NCBI RefSeq assembly: GCF_004769195.1
Contig: NZ_RQET01000004.1
Location: 434,001 to 498,000, forward strand
Source of the DNA: Leptospira fletcheri
Lineage (GTDB): Bacteria; Spirochaetota; Leptospiria; Leptospirales; Leptospiraceae
Direction: 5' to 3'
Length of the DNA: 64,000 nucleotides
The notes below the pieces were generated by a model that did no database searches, was not told the DNA's origin, and saw nothing but the letters and a program-made list of their open reading frames with translations. The translations under genes and the position numbers were made by a program. Position 1 is the stretch's first letter. Each line of letters opens with the position of its first letter. Positions 11,082 to 20,719 of the stretch are shown in pieces.

Positions 11082-12203
11082 TTATATCTTCATCGGCATA
11101 ATCACGGAAATAAAGTCCGGATCCGACGGATCTTTGAACACTACCGGCGAACTTGAATCGCTGAATTCTATCCTAAATTCATTGTCATCGATGGATTTAA
11201 AGACGTCGGACAGATATTCCCCTTTAAAAGCGACGGTGATTTCTTCTCCGGAATATTCTATAGGCATATTTATGCTGACTTCGTTTACGCCTTGCGTTTG
11301 CGCATAAAAGTTCAGATTATCCTTGGAAAAAGTAAGACGTATCTGTCGAGTCGGTTCCTCGGCGGCGATGAGAGCCTGTCTAAGATAGATTTGAAAATTC
11401 TCCTTAGGAATGGACGCGGAAAATTTGGAACTTTTAGGAATGACTTGTTCGTAATTCGGAAAATTGCCTTCTATCAATTTACAGAGTAGTTCTGCCTGAT
11501 TTGCGGTAACGTATATCTGATTGTCCACAATTCCGATCTTGCCGGTTTCGGCAGTAGTAATCATTTTGGAAATTTCCCGTATCGCTTTTGCGGGAATGAT
11601 AACCGGATCCTTGAACATCAAAGGAGAAGGAAGATTTCTTTCTATCTTACAAAGTCTCCTTCCATCGGTAACCGCAAAGATCAATCTGTCCTGTTTCGGA
11701 ACCATATACAAACCGTTAAAGATATAACGTTGGTCTTCATGGGCGATAGCATATCCGGTTTTGCGTATCATTTCTCCCAATAAAGCAGTGGGAAATTCCG
11801 ATACCAAAGCCCCATCCACTTTCGGGATCGTTTTGATTTCGTCCGCATCCATCCCGTTCAACTTGGTCTTATAATCGTTCTTTTGGGTGGCGTCAGTAAT
11901 ATAAGTCACGCTCGAATCGGAATCACTTTCTTCTTTGGTAAGAGACGTTTCCTCGAAATGAATGGTTTTAAAAATACTGGATAACTGCTTTGCCGGAAGA
12001 GAGACGATTCCTTGCTGTTGAACTTCCGCATTCAAAGAAGTCTTTATCGAAATTTCCAAATCGGTTGCGGAGATGGAAACGGTAGATCCTTCAGCTTCAA
12101 GTTTAAGATTTGATAATATAGAACGGATTTCCCTGGCGGAAATCACTCCTTCGACTGCGTGTATCGATTTTAAAAATTCGGATGTATTTACTTTGATCTT
12201 CAA
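11082..12203 (-). CDS. dnaN: DNA polymerase III beta subunit (sliding clamp)
   Basis: A 373-residue sliding clamp that tethers polymerase III to DNA as a ring dimer. Recognisable features are the N-terminal [32 protein letters not shown] region, the central [13 protein letters not shown] and DGRRLCKIE segments, and the C-terminal VIMPMKI, which is close to the canonical clamp end. The reading frame begins at a TTG codon (12203), supported by GGGAG about 8-9 nt upstream; no in-frame ATG gives a better start. It is the first gene after the 326 bp AT-rich gap to dnaA. Confidence 0.96.
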   Translation of the reverse strand: MKIKVNTSEFLKSIHAVEGVISAREIRSILSNLKLEAEGSTVSISATDLEISIKTSLNAEVQQQGIVSLPAKQLSSIFKTIHFEETSLTKEESDSDSSVTYITDATQKNDYKTKLNGMDADEIKTIPKVDGALVSEFPTALLGEMIRKTGYAIAHEDQRYIFNGLYMVPKQDRLIFAVTDGRRLCKIERNLPSPLMFKDPVIIPAKAIREISKMITTAETGKIGIVDNQIYVTANQAELLCKLIEGNFPNYEQVIPKSSKFSASIPKENFQIYLRQALIAAEEPTRQIRLTFSKDNLNFYAQTQGVNEVSINMPIEYSGEEITVAFKGEYLSDVFKSIDDNEFRIEFSDSSSPVVFKDPSDPDFISVIMPMKI

Positions 12204-12529
12204 TTTACTTACTCCCTTTTAAATGCATTCGCTTTATATAAAGGTACTTCTATTTATATTGTTTCTGTAGTTGTACTTGTTAATATGTAAAAAAACTATG
12301 TAGCTTTAGAGAATAAGGAAATATGTCGCATTTATCTTGAAAAGAACAATTTCCAGAGGTTGGAAAAAACTCCGAATTCTCTGTGATAATAAAGGGGATT
12401 TTTTTGAATATAAGGGACAGTAATTTGTTTTTATGTCTTATTAATAGTTTAAGAACATATAACTGAGACTTTATTTATAGTTTATTTACAGTTCTTTCTC
12501 TATTTCTCTACACATTCTTAGTAGGGAAT
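12204..12529. other. oriC: Candidate replication origin between dnaA and dnaN
   Basis: A 326 bp gene-free, strongly AT-rich stretch. It holds the dnaN leader near 12204-12240, poly-T and poly-A tracts, and near 12438-12492 a set of AT-rich repeats of DnaA-box-like shape. TGTGATAAT, close to the box TGTGGATAA but one base short, occurs near 12380. I find no perfect TTATCCACA box. Spirochaetes such as Borrelia have their origin between dnaA and dnaN, which supports the assignment. The exact origin cannot be proven from sequence alone. Confidence 0.5.
12470..12491. repeat. Tandem 11-mer AT-rich repeat in oriC candidate
   Basis: TTTATTTATAG (12470-12480) is followed directly by TTTATTTACAG (12481-12491), differing at one base. 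A related TTATTAATAG lies just upstream around 12438-12447. Read on the minus strand the second copy contains TGTAAATAA, two mismatches from the DnaA box TGTGGATAA. It could be a set of weak DnaA sites or part of the unwinding element. Confidence 0.55.
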
Positions 12530-13837
12530 TCATTGGAATTGGAAGCGCATTAGAATTTCTTCTACCTTACTGGAGAAATTCTTATCCTCTTTCATCAAAG
12601 ATTCGATTTTACGAACGGCATGGATTACAGTCGTATGCTCGCCCCCAAAAATTCGACCGATCTGACTTTTGTTCATCCGGTAGCATTTGTGGAGAATGAA
12701 CATGCAGAGATGCCTTGGAATGATAAGTTCCTTTTTACGACTCTTGCCCATAATTTCTCTAGGATCCAGATTATATAAGGAAGAAACGTATTCGATGACT
12801 TTGTCCTGGCTTAACTGAAGGTTTTTCTTTCTGAAAATTCTGTTCTTAAGGATTTCTTCGATCATCGAAGCGGTAAAAAATAAATGGGAAAAGGCACGTT
12901 TGTGTAAAGCCAAATCGTTTAAAGCGCCCAAAAGGGTTCTCGTATCTTCTTGGATCAGATCAGCGATCAATTCTATTGCTTCGGTAGAAAGGCCTAAATT
13001 TAAAATACTGCCCTGCCTTTCCAAAATTCGGATTCGAATTTCACGATCGGGAGGTTGGATATCCGCTTGAACTCCGGTTACGAATCTGGATTTCAATCGA
13101 TCTTGGATCGGCAATTCGGAACTAGGTCGATCGGATGCGATTACGATCTGCCTTTTCCTTTCGAAAAGAAAATTAAAAATCGTAAAGAATTCTTCCTGGG
13201 TTTTTTCCGCGCCCGTATTCAAAAGTTGGATATCGTCTATAAGAAGACAATTGTACGACTGGTACTTGATTTTGAAGGATTCGATGGCTTCGCGAGATTG
13301 TAGTGCGAATAAGAATTCGCTCATGAAGGTTTTTATATCTACGTAGTAAGCCGTTTTCCAAGGATCTTTTTTTAAGATTTCGGAACCGATTGCGTGGAGA
13401 AGGTGAGTCTTACCCACTCCCACTTTGCCGAACAGATACAACGGATTGATTTCGGCGGGGTTGCGTACACAGTCGATGGCTGCACTGTAAGCAAGACGAT
13501 TCGAATTTCCCACCACGAAGTTTTCAAAACTATAATCGGGATTAAAAGAATAGGAACCTCCGCGGAAATTTTCGTTTAGAACGGTCTTTAGAATTCCGGA
13601 AGATTCCAAAACGAGTTCGACGGGAATCCGTGTGCCTATCGTTTTAAAAATCGCATCTTCTATATAAATCTGATATTTCTTTTCTACGTGTGTTTTGATA
13701 TTCGAAGACGGCGCGATCAGGATGCATTTTTGATCGCTCAAGCTATCTAACTGGAGCGTATAAATGAATTTATCGAAATAAGTAGGCGGAATTTCTTTAG
13801 AAACTTCGTCTAGTATACGCTTCCAGCTTGGGTCCAA
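12530..13837 (-). CDS. dnaA: Chromosomal replication initiator DnaA
   Basis: The replication initiator: it binds DnaA boxes at oriC, oligomerises with ATP and melts the origin. From the N-terminus: the DnaB-interacting helical domain ([15 protein letters not shown]), Walker [12 protein letters not shown], Walker [10 protein letters not shown], and the C-terminal helix-turn-helix signature [17 protein letters not shown] place the start at a TTG (13837), giving 435 residues, because AAGGAAGGAG sits about 9 nt upstream and the DnaA family begins at about this point. A longer reading from a GTG at 13963 would add 42 residues that look unlike DnaA. A GTG at 13846 is possible but overlaps the ribosome-binding site. 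Confidence 0.93.
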   Translation of the reverse strand: MDPSWKRILDEVSKEIPPTYFDKFIYTLQLDSLSDQKCILIAPSSNIKTHVEKKYQIYIEDAIFKTIGTRIPVELVLESSGILKTVLNENFRGGSYSFNPDYSFENFVVGNSNRLAYSAAIDCVRNPAEINPLYLFGKVGVGKTHLLHAIGSEILKKDPWKTAYYVDIKTFMSEFLFALQSREAIESFKIKYQSYNCLLIDDIQLLNTGAEKTQEEFFTIFNFLFERKRQIVIASDRPSSELPIQDRLKSRFVTGVQADIQPPDREIRIRILERQGSILNLGLSTEAIELIADLIQEDTRTLLGALNDLALHKRAFSHLFFTASMIEEILKNRIFRKKNLQLSQDKVIEYVSSLYNLDPREIMGKSRKKELIIPRHLCMFILHKCYRMNKSQIGRIFGGEHTTVIHAVRKIESLMKEDKNFSSKVEEILMRFQFQ

Positions 13838-14156
13838 GCAAAACACTCCTTCCTTGGGTTTTAGATTCGCGATCCCCGGTCGTTTTCTTTTTAAAAGTTG
13901 GATACGCCGGAATATAAAATAGGAGAAGTCGGAGAAAGAAAATACCTTCCGACGAGAATACACTATTTTTCCGATGAGGGTCGCCTACAAATGAAAATTC
14001 GGAAATCGCACAAGAAAGCTTAGTAAAAACGAATGGGATTGGCGATAGATAAAAAATTATGTCACTTTTTTATATAGCAAAGATTCGAGTAGTAAAACCT
14101 AACGAATGTTAAACGAATATAACAGAAAGAAGTTCTTAATAACTTCATCTTGGGAA
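13838..14156. promoter_or_regulatory. dnaA leader and holB/dnaA spacer
   Basis: The 319 bp between the holB-like stop and the dnaA TTG start is not convincingly coding. It contains the dnaA ribosome-binding site (complement of 13847-13852) and is AT-rich at 14050-14150. I find no canonical DnaA box or hairpin in it. It should carry the dnaA promoter, but no pair of hexamers is convincing. Confidence 0.4.
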
Positions 14157-15104
14157 TTATTTTGCACTGAAAAGACTCAGCTCATGCATAAGTTTGGATA
14201 GAATGATGTTTTCCTGGCCGTGAATTCTTTCATGAAGTTCTTTTTTGAATCGAAAAATCGCATCTAGTTTTGGAAAATTTTCTTCCACTTGCGTCTTTGA
14301 GAATTCCTGCAATAGAACGAGCCCGACTAAATCCAACAAATCCTTAAAGGAAAATCCTTCTTTCCACTCGGGATGATCATCCTTGTAATCGATAATCCAT
14401 TCTTCGAGATGCAATATATGCAAGGGCGTGAAAACTTTGTCCCGCACTTTAGAAATGATTAAATCCAATGCTTCTTTGGGACAATCGAAAGTTTTCATAC
14501 TGCCCCCTTGGAAAGTGAAATATTCTTTTTCGTCTTTGCGATGCAATTCTTGGACGACTTTTTGGGGCAGGTATCCGAAAGGAATGCAGACACCTCTACT
14601 TACGATTGTCTCTTTCAAGGATTCGAGAGAATCCACTAAGAAAATAAACCTAGTAAAAGCAGGTGCTTCCTCGAGACTTTTTAAAAGAGCAGTCTCCGCT
14701 TCGTTCCCGATCATACCGGCCTCGGGTATTACGATGAATCTCAATTTCGATATATGCGGTTTATAATAAAGCCTAGTTCGAATCAGCCAACGTATCGTAA
14801 ATTCTTCGGGATTTTCTTCGTTCCCGATGGAGATCTGTTTATTTTTATCCGGCGGAAACCATACGATATCCGGATGAGAATGATGCATGAAGGCCTTGCA
14901 GGAAGCGCAAACTCCGCAAGAGTTCCCTTCAAGACAAAGTGAATGCCTGATGAATCTTTCCGCCGAGGATTCCTTACCAGTACCTTCCGGTCCGTGAAAG
15001 ATCAGTAAGGGTGGGATTCGGTTCGGCTGATTCGCGTATTTTTTTAGAAAGACGAGGGCCTTCTCCTGACCTCGAATTTCCTCCAGCTGAAAGCCGATGC
15101 TCAT
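14157..15104 (-). CDS. holB: DNA polymerase III delta-prime-like subunit
   Basis: A 315-residue AAA+ protein of the clamp-loader family. The N-terminus RGQEKALVFLKKYANQPNR and Walker A-like GPEGTGKE (about 40-47) are followed by a zinc module with CGVCASC at about 77-83. ALLKSLEEAPAFTRFIFLV and IVSRGVCIPF match the delta-prime/gamma sensor region. It pairs with DnaX (32.1-33.6 kb) to load the DnaN clamp. Delta-prime proteins usually do not hydrolyse ATP; here the P-loop is fairly intact, with Glu after the Lys instead of Ser/Thr. It is 15 bp downstream of ilvE and 5-prime to dnaA on the same strand. Confidence 0.85.
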   Translation of the reverse strand: MSIGFQLEEIRGQEKALVFLKKYANQPNRIPPLLIFHGPEGTGKESSAERFIRHSLCLEGNSCGVCASCKAFMHHSHPDIVWFPPDKNKQISIGNEENPEEFTIRWLIRTRLYYKPHISKLRFIVIPEAGMIGNEAETALLKSLEEAPAFTRFIFLVDSLESLKETIVSRGVCIPFGYLPQKVVQELHRKDEKEYFTFQGGSMKTFDCPKEALDLIISKVRDKVFTPLHILHLEEWIIDYKDDHPEWKEGFSFKDLLDLVGLVLLQEFSKTQVEENFPKLDAIFRFKKELHERIHGQENIILSKLMHELSLFSAK

Positions 15105-15119
15105 ATCTAGATTGGAACG

Positions 15120-16046
15120 CTATGCGTAAACGGGAGTCAACCAGTGTTTGTAATCGGGAATCTTTCCTTTTACTAGGTCGAAAAAAGTGGTTTGGAGTTT
15201 TTGAGTGATCGGGCCCATTTTTCCGGATCCAACCGTTCGCCGATCTACCTGACTTACCCAAGCAATTTGGACACCCGTGCCGGAAAAAAATATTTCGTCC
15301 GCAATATAGAGTTCACTTCTTGTGATGTCCCGCTCTATGATTTCGTATCCCAGATCTTTTGCGATCTGAAGGACGGATCTTCTCGTGATTCCTTCTAAAA
15401 GAGAAGAAGATAAGGAAGGTGTCAGGATTTTTCCTTCTCTGACTAAAAAGATATTTTCGGCCGAGCCTTCGCTCACGAAACCTCTTCCGTCCAAAAAGAT
15501 CGCCTCGTCGTATCCGTTTTGTACCGCCTCCGATTTCGCGAGCGCGGAGTTAACGTAGCCTCCGGAAACTTTGGAAAGAGTCGGGATGACGGTATCATCG
15601 AATCTTCTCCAGCTTGAAACCATAGTGGTAAGTCCTTTTTTCGTATCCAGATAGTCGTCCAACTCCAAAATATAAATCGCAATTTCCGTGGGCACATCAT
15701 GGAAGCGAGGAGATAGTTGTAGCGCGGAAGTGTAAACGAAAGGTCGCAGGTATACGTTCCTTTTATATCCGGATTGCTTCAGCAAGTCCAGAGTGATGTC
15801 GCGCAGTTGCTCCGGGGTCTTGTCGCATTTCAACTGCATGATTCTTGTGGAATTCACGAGCCTTCGATAATGATCTAACAATCTAAAAACATAGATATCG
15901 TCCGAAGTTTCGTCGTAGTAACCTCTGATTCCTCCGAAAACCGTAGTTCCGTATTGGAGAGCATGGGTTTTAATATTAATGTTAGCTTCGTTTTCGGGGA
16001 CGATTTTCCCCTCGAAATAAGAGAGTTTCTTGATGGATTCGGGCAT
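15120..16046 (-). CDS. ilvE: Branched-chain amino acid aminotransferase
   Basis: A 308-residue class IV PLP aminotransferase that carries out the last step of leucine, isoleucine and valine synthesis, or the first step of their breakdown. Motifs in order: YGTTVFGGIRGYY near residue 33, YLRPFVYTSALQLS, LSKVSGGYVNSALAKSEA containing the PLP lysine, NGYDEAIFLDGRGFVSEGSA, and GITRRSVLQIAKDLGYEIIERDI. I use ATG 16046; a TTG two codons upstream is also open. AGG lies about 10 nt upstream, a weak ribosome-binding site. It is co-oriented with the holB-like gene 15 bp downstream and divergent from mnmG. Confidence 0.93.
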   Translation of the reverse strand: MPESIKKLSYFEGKIVPENEANINIKTHALQYGTTVFGGIRGYYDETSDDIYVFRLLDHYRRLVNSTRIMQLKCDKTPEQLRDITLDLLKQSGYKRNVYLRPFVYTSALQLSPRFHDVPTEIAIYILELDDYLDTKKGLTTMVSSWRRFDDTVIPTLSKVSGGYVNSALAKSEAVQNGYDEAIFLDGRGFVSEGSAENIFLVREGKILTPSLSSSLLEGITRRSVLQIAKDLGYEIIERDITRSELYIADEIFFSGTGVQIAWVSQVDRRTVGSGKMGPITQKLQTTFFDLVKGKIPDYKHWLTPVYA

Positions 16047-16060
16047 GTACAAGGAACCTG

Positions 16061-16112
16061 AAAGGAGATTAATGATTACATGATTCTTTTCCCCGGTTTA
16101 GCTGTCGACTAA
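16061..16112 (+). promoter_or_regulatory. Possible leader mini-ORF upstream of mnmG
   Basis: A perfect Shine-Dalgarno AAAGGAG (16061-16067) precedes two tiny reading frames. One is ATG ATT ACA TGA at 16072-16083. The other is a 10-codon frame MILFPGLAVD from ATG 16080 to TAA at 16110-16112, in the same frame as mnmG. The mnmG starts have much weaker ribosome-binding sites. It could be a coupled leader peptide or simply chance. Confidence 0.25.
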
Positions 16113-16160
16113 TCCACCGGTAACGTGGGTAGGACTCGGGGAATGAGTCTAAAAGGATAT

Positions 16161-18047
16161 ATGAAAACTTCCTTCTTTCCGAATCTGTTCGATTGCATCG
16201 TCGTTGGGGCGGGTCATGCAGGGGCCGAAGCGGCCTATGTCGCATCGCGAGGAGGCGCCAAGACTTTACTTATCACCATGAACTTGGACACGATCGGACA
16301 AATGTCCTGCAACCCGGCGATCGGTGGAATTGCCAAAGGACATATGGTTCGGGAAGTCGATGCCCTAGGCGGACTCATGGGTAAGGTCATAGATGCGACC
16401 GGAATACAATTCAAAATGCTGAATACTTCTAAAGGTCCGAGTGTGTGGGCGCCGCGTGCCCAGGCGGAAAAGAAGGAATACCAACTCAAGGTGAAGCACA
16501 CTCTGGAATCTATCCGCAATCTTTCCATTCGGCAAGACACTGTGGAAGACTTGCTCATCGAGGACGATCGTATCCAAGGAGTAAGAACCGGCAGAGGCTT
16601 CGAGATTTATTCGAATCACATTATTCTTACTACGGGCACGTTTCTTTCCTCGATCGTTCATATAGGAACGTATCAAAAAGAAAATGGGCGGTTCGGCGAG
16701 CCGACCGTCAAAGGTCTCTCCCTCTCTCTAGCTAAGTATGAGTTGAAATTAGGAAGATTGAAAACGGGAACTCCTCCAAGGATCCATATGAACTCGGTGG
16801 ATCTCTCCCCGATGACCGTGCAAGAAGGGGACTCCGATCCTTCTCCTTTTTCTTTTAGCACGGATAAGATTACGAGAAGACAAATTCCCTGTTATATCAC
16901 TTATACCAACGAGCATACACACAGACTGATCGGCGAAAATATCCACCTATCTCCGATGTATTCAGGCCAGATAAAATCTACCGGCCCTCGTTACTGTCCT
17001 TCCATCGAAGACAAGATCGTTCGATTTGCGGATCGAGAAAGGCATCAGGTTTTTCTGGAACCCGAAGGGTACGATACTCAAGAAGTCTATCTCAACGGAG
17101 TGTCTACTAGTTTGCCGGAAGAAGTCCAATGGAAGTTAGTCCGTTCGATTGCAGGCTTGGAAGAAGCGGAAATTCTTCGTCCGGGGTACGCGATCGAGTA
17201 TGATTATGTGGATCCGACGGAACTAAAGCCTACTCTTGAAACCAAAAAGATCCGCGGATTGTATCATGCAGGTCAGATCAACGGCACGACCGGTTACGAA
17301 GAAGCGGCAGCCCAAGGCTTAGTTGCGGCTTACAGTGTGCTCGCTTCTTTACGAGGCGAGGATCCGATTTTGTTTTCTAGAAACGAATCTTATATCGGAG
17401 TTTTGGTCGATGACTTAGTACACAAGGGAGTAGAAGATCCATATAGGATGTTCACTTCCAGAGCGGAACATAGGCTGCTACTTAGACAAGACAATGCCGA
17501 TCAAAGATTGATGCAATATGCGTTTAGAATGGGACTAGTCGATGAAGGAACGTACGGGAAGATGCGTGAGAAATATTCGCGCATTCATGAAACGAAGGGA
17601 AAAATACAATCCATACCTTTGAAGCCGACTCCGCAATTCGAATCTTTATTGCAGCGGAAGTCGATCCAGGGGTTCAAGTATGGATCTAAATTGGACTCTT
17701 TTTTAAAACGTCCCGAGATAGTTTTCGAAGATATCTCCTTTATGGTTCCTGATTCCGAATTTCTCTCTGCCCAAGACAAGAAGGTGATAGAGATGGAAGT
17801 AAAATACGAGGGTTATATCAAACGGGAACAGGAAACGATCGAATGGAAGAATCGGTTTATGAAAATCGCGATCCCGGAAGATATCGAATACGAGCAAGTT
17901 CCGGGAATCAAAAAAGAAGCGATTCAAAAACTCAGTAAGCACCGTCCTTTAAATCTTGAAAAGGCCTCTCAGATTTCCGGTGTCGATCCGAGCGATATCG
18001 ATATGTTGCTTTTTTACATTAAGGGAAAAAGACCGAATCCTGTTTAA
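16161..18047 (+). CDS. mnmG: tRNA uridine-5-carboxymethylaminomethyl enzyme MnmG (GidA)
   Basis: With MnmE, this FAD enzyme installs the cmnm5 group at wobble uridine 34 of several tRNAs. The FAD site is [19 protein letters not shown] at the N-terminus; [20 protein letters not shown] and [11 protein letters not shown] are near-invariant; the second FAD segment is [19 protein letters not shown] and the C-terminus contains [13 protein letters not shown] use ATG 16161 (628 residues), where family homology begins; ATG 16143 and GTG 16125 are in-frame alternatives with poor ribosome-binding sites. mnmG, rsmG, parA and parB form the classic gid-par origin cluster, here interrupted by two genes. Confidence 0.95.
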   Translation: MKTSFFPNLFDCIVVGAGHAGAEAAYVASRGGAKTLLITMNLDTIGQMSCNPAIGGIAKGHMVREVDALGGLMGKVIDATGIQFKMLNTSKGPSVWAPRAQAEKKEYQLKVKHTLESIRNLSIRQDTVEDLLIEDDRIQGVRTGRGFEIYSNHIILTTGTFLSSIVHIGTYQKENGRFGEPTVKGLSLSLAKYELKLGRLKTGTPPRIHMNSVDLSPMTVQEGDSDPSPFSFSTDKITRRQIPCYITYTNEHTHRLIGENIHLSPMYSGQIKSTGPRYCPSIEDKIVRFADRERHQVFLEPEGYDTQEVYLNGVSTSLPEEVQWKLVRSIAGLEEAEILRPGYAIEYDYVDPTELKPTLETKKIRGLYHAGQINGTTGYEEAAAQGLVAAYSVLASLRGEDPILFSRNESYIGVLVDDLVHKGVEDPYRMFTSRAEHRLLLRQDNADQRLMQYAFRMGLVDEGTYGKMREKYSRIHETKGKIQSIPLKPTPQFESLLQRKSIQGFKYGSKLDSFLKRPEIVFEDISFMVPDSEFLSAQDKKVIEMEVKYEGYIKREQETIEWKNRFMKIAIPEDIEYEQVPGIKKEAIQKLSKHRPLNLEKASQISGVDPSDIDMLLFYIKGKRPNPV

Positions 18048-18109
18048 AAGTCCGACAGGAAATCTTTCACTAAGCTCGACTGGCACTTCTATAGGTTTTG
18101 TCGACCTTT

Positions 18110-18125
18110 TGTTTCACGTGGAACG
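18110..18125. promoter_or_regulatory. parS: parS-like centromere site 1
   Basis: TGTTTCACGTGGAACG matches the reverse complement of the Bacillus parS consensus (TGTTNCACGTGAAACA) at 15 of 16 positions, with the central CACGTG intact. It lies 62 bp after mnmG and about 4 kb from parB, where ParB-binding sites are expected. Confidence 0.85.
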
Positions 18126-18157
18126 ATAGGATTTGGATCTGGAAATCCAGGACAAAA

Positions 18158-18173
18158 CGTTTCACATGAAACG
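18158..18173. promoter_or_regulatory. parS: parS-like centromere site 2
   Basis: CGTTTCACATGAAACG is a near-perfect palindrome and a variant of parS with CACATG instead of CACGTG in the centre. It lies 32 bp from site 1. The pair in one small gene-free stretch supports a ParB nucleation point; this copy is probably the weaker one. Confidence 0.7.
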
Positions 18174-18210
18174 AAGCACAGGGAACTCATTCTTTCAGTT
18201 GCAGTTATGA

Positions 18211-18241
18211 AAATAAAACGCCCACGATGAATGCGCGGGCG
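18211..18241 (-). terminator. Terminator of the 18284-19021 gene
   Basis: On the minus strand CGCCCGC and GTGGGCG (18235-18241 with 18219-18225) form a 7 bp stem with one G-T pair and a 9 nt loop, followed by TTTTATTT. It lies 42 bp beyond the stop of the minus-strand exported-protein gene. Confidence 0.75.
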
Positions 18242-18283
18242 AGTTGATTGGAATAAAATCCGGATCGTAAGTCTTAAAAAAGA

Positions 18284-19021
18284 TCAGCGATACATCAGCT
18301 CGTGTGTTTTTTCGAGGGCCCATTTGTCTCCTTGCTTAACCAGAAACGTGAATTGCTGTAGACGATTTTTGTCGTCCCAGACCATCCTATTCAAGCGCTC
18401 CAAGTTTCCTTGAACGTTCATGCGACTTACGAGCTTTCCTCGGGAATCGAAAGTGAGAACCGTCGATGCTACTTGTTGCTTATCTTCATTGTATATATTT
18501 TGCTGATAAAGTCCCGGTTTGTTCGTGTCTTTAACCACGGAAAAACGTTCGATTTCCTTGGAGTCGGCCCAGTCGGTTTGTCCGTCTTTTACGAGTCCGT
18601 TTTCCCCCCAAGATAGGATCGTGCATTTTAATATTAATTTGGAGTTTTGATCGAAGAGTTCCACGGAAGAAAGAACTCCGCTTTTATCATAGAGGAAGGT
18701 TTTCGTTTCTACGTTCTTTCCGTCTTTGTCGAAGAGTTCCTCTTTTTGAATTTTCTTATCCTTGTAGGTAAATTTGGTGAATCCATCCGACTTACCTTCT
18801 TGAGTAATATAATCTTCACGAAGTAATTTGCCGGACTCGTCGTACGAATATCTCGCCGTATAAATGATTTTGCCTTCGGCATTCTTGACGACTTCTTGGG
18901 CGGGACCCCCTTTCTCAGAACCGATGACGAAGCGATCCGTGTGAGACCATTTTCCCGGGGTAAAGGAGTACAGGGATGAAGCAAATAACAGCGTGATGAA
19001 ACAAATTCCGGAGCGGAGCAT
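18284..19021 (-). CDS. Exported protein with YD-like beta repeats, function unknown
   Basis: A 245-residue protein with a clear N-terminal signal peptide (ITLLFASSLYS) and no lipobox Cys, so it should be periplasmic or outer-membrane associated. The body is made of strand-turn-strand units such as YDESGKLLRED, YKDKKIQKEELFDKDG, YDKSGVLSSVELFDQNS and FDSRGKLVSRMNVQGN. These resemble MORN or YD-type antiparallel repeats found in bacterial surface proteins. No catalytic residues stand out. It has its own terminator at 18211-18241 and sits alone between the parS sites and the M20 peptidase. The 19022-19246 gap upstream shows no further gene. Confidence 0.8.
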   Translation of the reverse strand: MLRSGICFITLLFASSLYSFTPGKWSHTDRFVIGSEKGGPAQEVVKNAEGKIIYTARYSYDESGKLLREDYITQEGKSDGFTKFTYKDKKIQKEELFDKDGKNVETKTFLYDKSGVLSSVELFDQNSKLILKCTILSWGENGLVKDGQTDWADSKEIERFSVVKDTNKPGLYQQNIYNEDKQQVASTVLTFDSRGKLVSRMNVQGNLERLNRMVWDDKNRLQQFTFLVKQGDKWALEKTHELMYR

Positions 19022-19246
19022 GAATATTATCCTCTAGTTAGACCATCGGCTTTTCCCCAAAAAGGTTGAGACGGTTTTGAAGTCATAAAATCCTTCGTTG
19101 CGACGAAACCCGAATTGTCCTTGCCGATGCGCATGATCGGGCTAACTTTCGTCGCGAACTTTAAAGCTTTCCTTCGTTTTAGACGGACTGCAAGACTGAA
19201 AACAAAAAGCGTAAGATCTCCCAACAATCATTAAAGGAAAGTTACT

Positions 19247-20716
19247 ATGTCCCTAAGAAAAATCGGGTTCGGGATTCTCGGCTCACTGGGAATTTTTCTC
19301 TTATATACCATTTTGATCACGGAACGAGGCACTCATCCGGTTCCTCCTAGAGCGCCGGAAGTTCCGAACATAGATTACGGGGCATTAAGTGAGCAAGCCG
19401 CAAAAGATCTTCAATCCTATATACGTATTGCGACCGTAAGGGGTAGAGAAAAGGAAGGAGCCCTTTTTTTGAAATCAATCTTGGATAAGCGAGGCATTGC
19501 GTCCCGAGTCATCGAATTTCCGGGCAAGGCGGACCGAGCCTCTTTGGTTGCCGAGATCAAAGGCAAAGACCGAACAAAGGGCGGTCTGATTCTCACGAAC
19601 CATATCGATGTGGTCGAAGCAGATCCGAAGGAATGGACGGAACCTCCGTTTGCAGGAATAAGAAACGGGGAAAGGATTTATGGCCGTGGAGCGGTGGACG
19701 TAAAAGGTCTAGGAATCATGCAATTGTATGCGTTTTTCCTAGTGCATGAAAAGAAAATTCCCTTAACCAACAATTTGATGTTCTTAGCTCTAGCGGATGA
19801 AGAAAGCAGGTCTTTACACGGAGCGAGATTTCTTATTAAGGAACATAGAGAACTGTTCAACGGATATGAATACGTATTGAACGAAGGAGGTACCGGGACA
19901 CGGGATATTGCAATCAAAGGATCTAAGATATTCAATATTCAACACGCCGAAAAGGGAGCCGTGTGGTTGGACTTAAAAACGAAGGCGGATCCCGGACACG
20001 GTAGTACTCCCCCGTTGAAGTATGCAGCGAAATCGATGGTGGATTTTTTGGAAGAACTACAAAAGCTAGGGGATAAAACTATGATTGGAGAAGAGGCGGC
20101 GGCCTTCTTCTTTTCTATTGGAGACTTAAGCCCGTTTCCGAATTCATTTGTTCTCAAGCGATCCAGAAATCCGCTCTTATTTTTAATCCTAAAAGGAGTG
20201 ATTCAGTCCAACAGACATTTACGCGCGATGACTAGGAACACGGTAAGTATCACCGGCATCGATAGTCATCAAGCGGGAATAAATGTGATCACATCGGAAA
20301 CTACGGGTTCCGTAGATATCAGAATTCTTCCGGGACAGGATGAGAAAAAAATCTTTCAAGAGATTAAAACCTTAGGGGAAAAATACAACGTAGAAGTGAG
20401 CGCTAGACATCTGGAACCCGGCACGATTTCGCCGATGGACAGTCCGTTGTTTCGGATACTTGCGGGAGTAGCGATGTCCGTCGAACCTGGTTCGGTCACG
20501 GCTCCGTTTTTATCTCCGGGTACTACGGATAGTTCTTACATGAGAGCGATCGGTTTGAAATGTTACGGTCTGATTCCCGCCTTACTTACATCGGATGAAA
20601 TCGACGGAATACACGGCAAGAATGAAAGTATGACTGTTACACAACTCAAGACAGGGATCCAAATCCTTTTTAGGACGGTAGTCGAATACAATTACGTTGC
20701 AAAGGAGAAACATTGA
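19247..20716 (+). CDS. M20-family zinc peptidase, membrane anchored
   Basis: A 489-residue M20 metallopeptidase resembling carboxypeptidase S or PM20D1. A single N-terminal hydrophobic segment ([18 protein letters not shown], about 7-24) anchors or exports it. Zinc-site motifs are intact: [18 protein letters not shown] (His and Asp), GRGAVDVKG (bridging Asp), ALADEES (catalytic Glu pair) and later [15 protein letters not shown] lid domain lies between. The likely activity is hydrolysis of an amide bond in N-acyl amino acids or small peptides at the periplasmic face; the substrate cannot be read from sequence. The rsmG start follows its stop by 3 bp, so they share a transcript. Confidence 0.88.
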   Translation: MSLRKIGFGILGSLGIFLLYTILITERGTHPVPPRAPEVPNIDYGALSEQAAKDLQSYIRIATVRGREKEGALFLKSILDKRGIASRVIEFPGKADRASLVAEIKGKDRTKGGLILTNHIDVVEADPKEWTEPPFAGIRNGERIYGRGAVDVKGLGIMQLYAFFLVHEKKIPLTNNLMFLALADEESRSLHGARFLIKEHRELFNGYEYVLNEGGTGTRDIAIKGSKIFNIQHAEKGAVWLDLKTKADPGHGSTPPLKYAAKSMVDFLEELQKLGDKTMIGEEAAAFFFSIGDLSPFPNSFVLKRSRNPLLFLILKGVIQSNRHLRAMTRNTVSITGIDSHQAGINVITSETTGSVDIRILPGQDEKKIFQEIKTLGEKYNVEVSARHLEPGTISPMDSPLFRILAGVAMSVEPGSVTAPFLSPGTTDSSYMRAIGLKCYGLIPALLTSDEIDGIHGKNESMTVTQLKTGIQILFRTVVEYNYVAKEKH

Positions 20717-20719
20717 TTC

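Noticed and set aside
13838..13963. A 42-residue N-terminal extension of DnaA
   Set aside because: The residues do not resemble the DnaA domain I start, and the good ribosome-binding site is placed for the TTG at 13837.
19027..19227. A 66-residue minus-strand frame upstream of the 18284-19021 gene
   Set aside because: No ribosome-binding site or similarity; it more probably covers the divergent promoter region.
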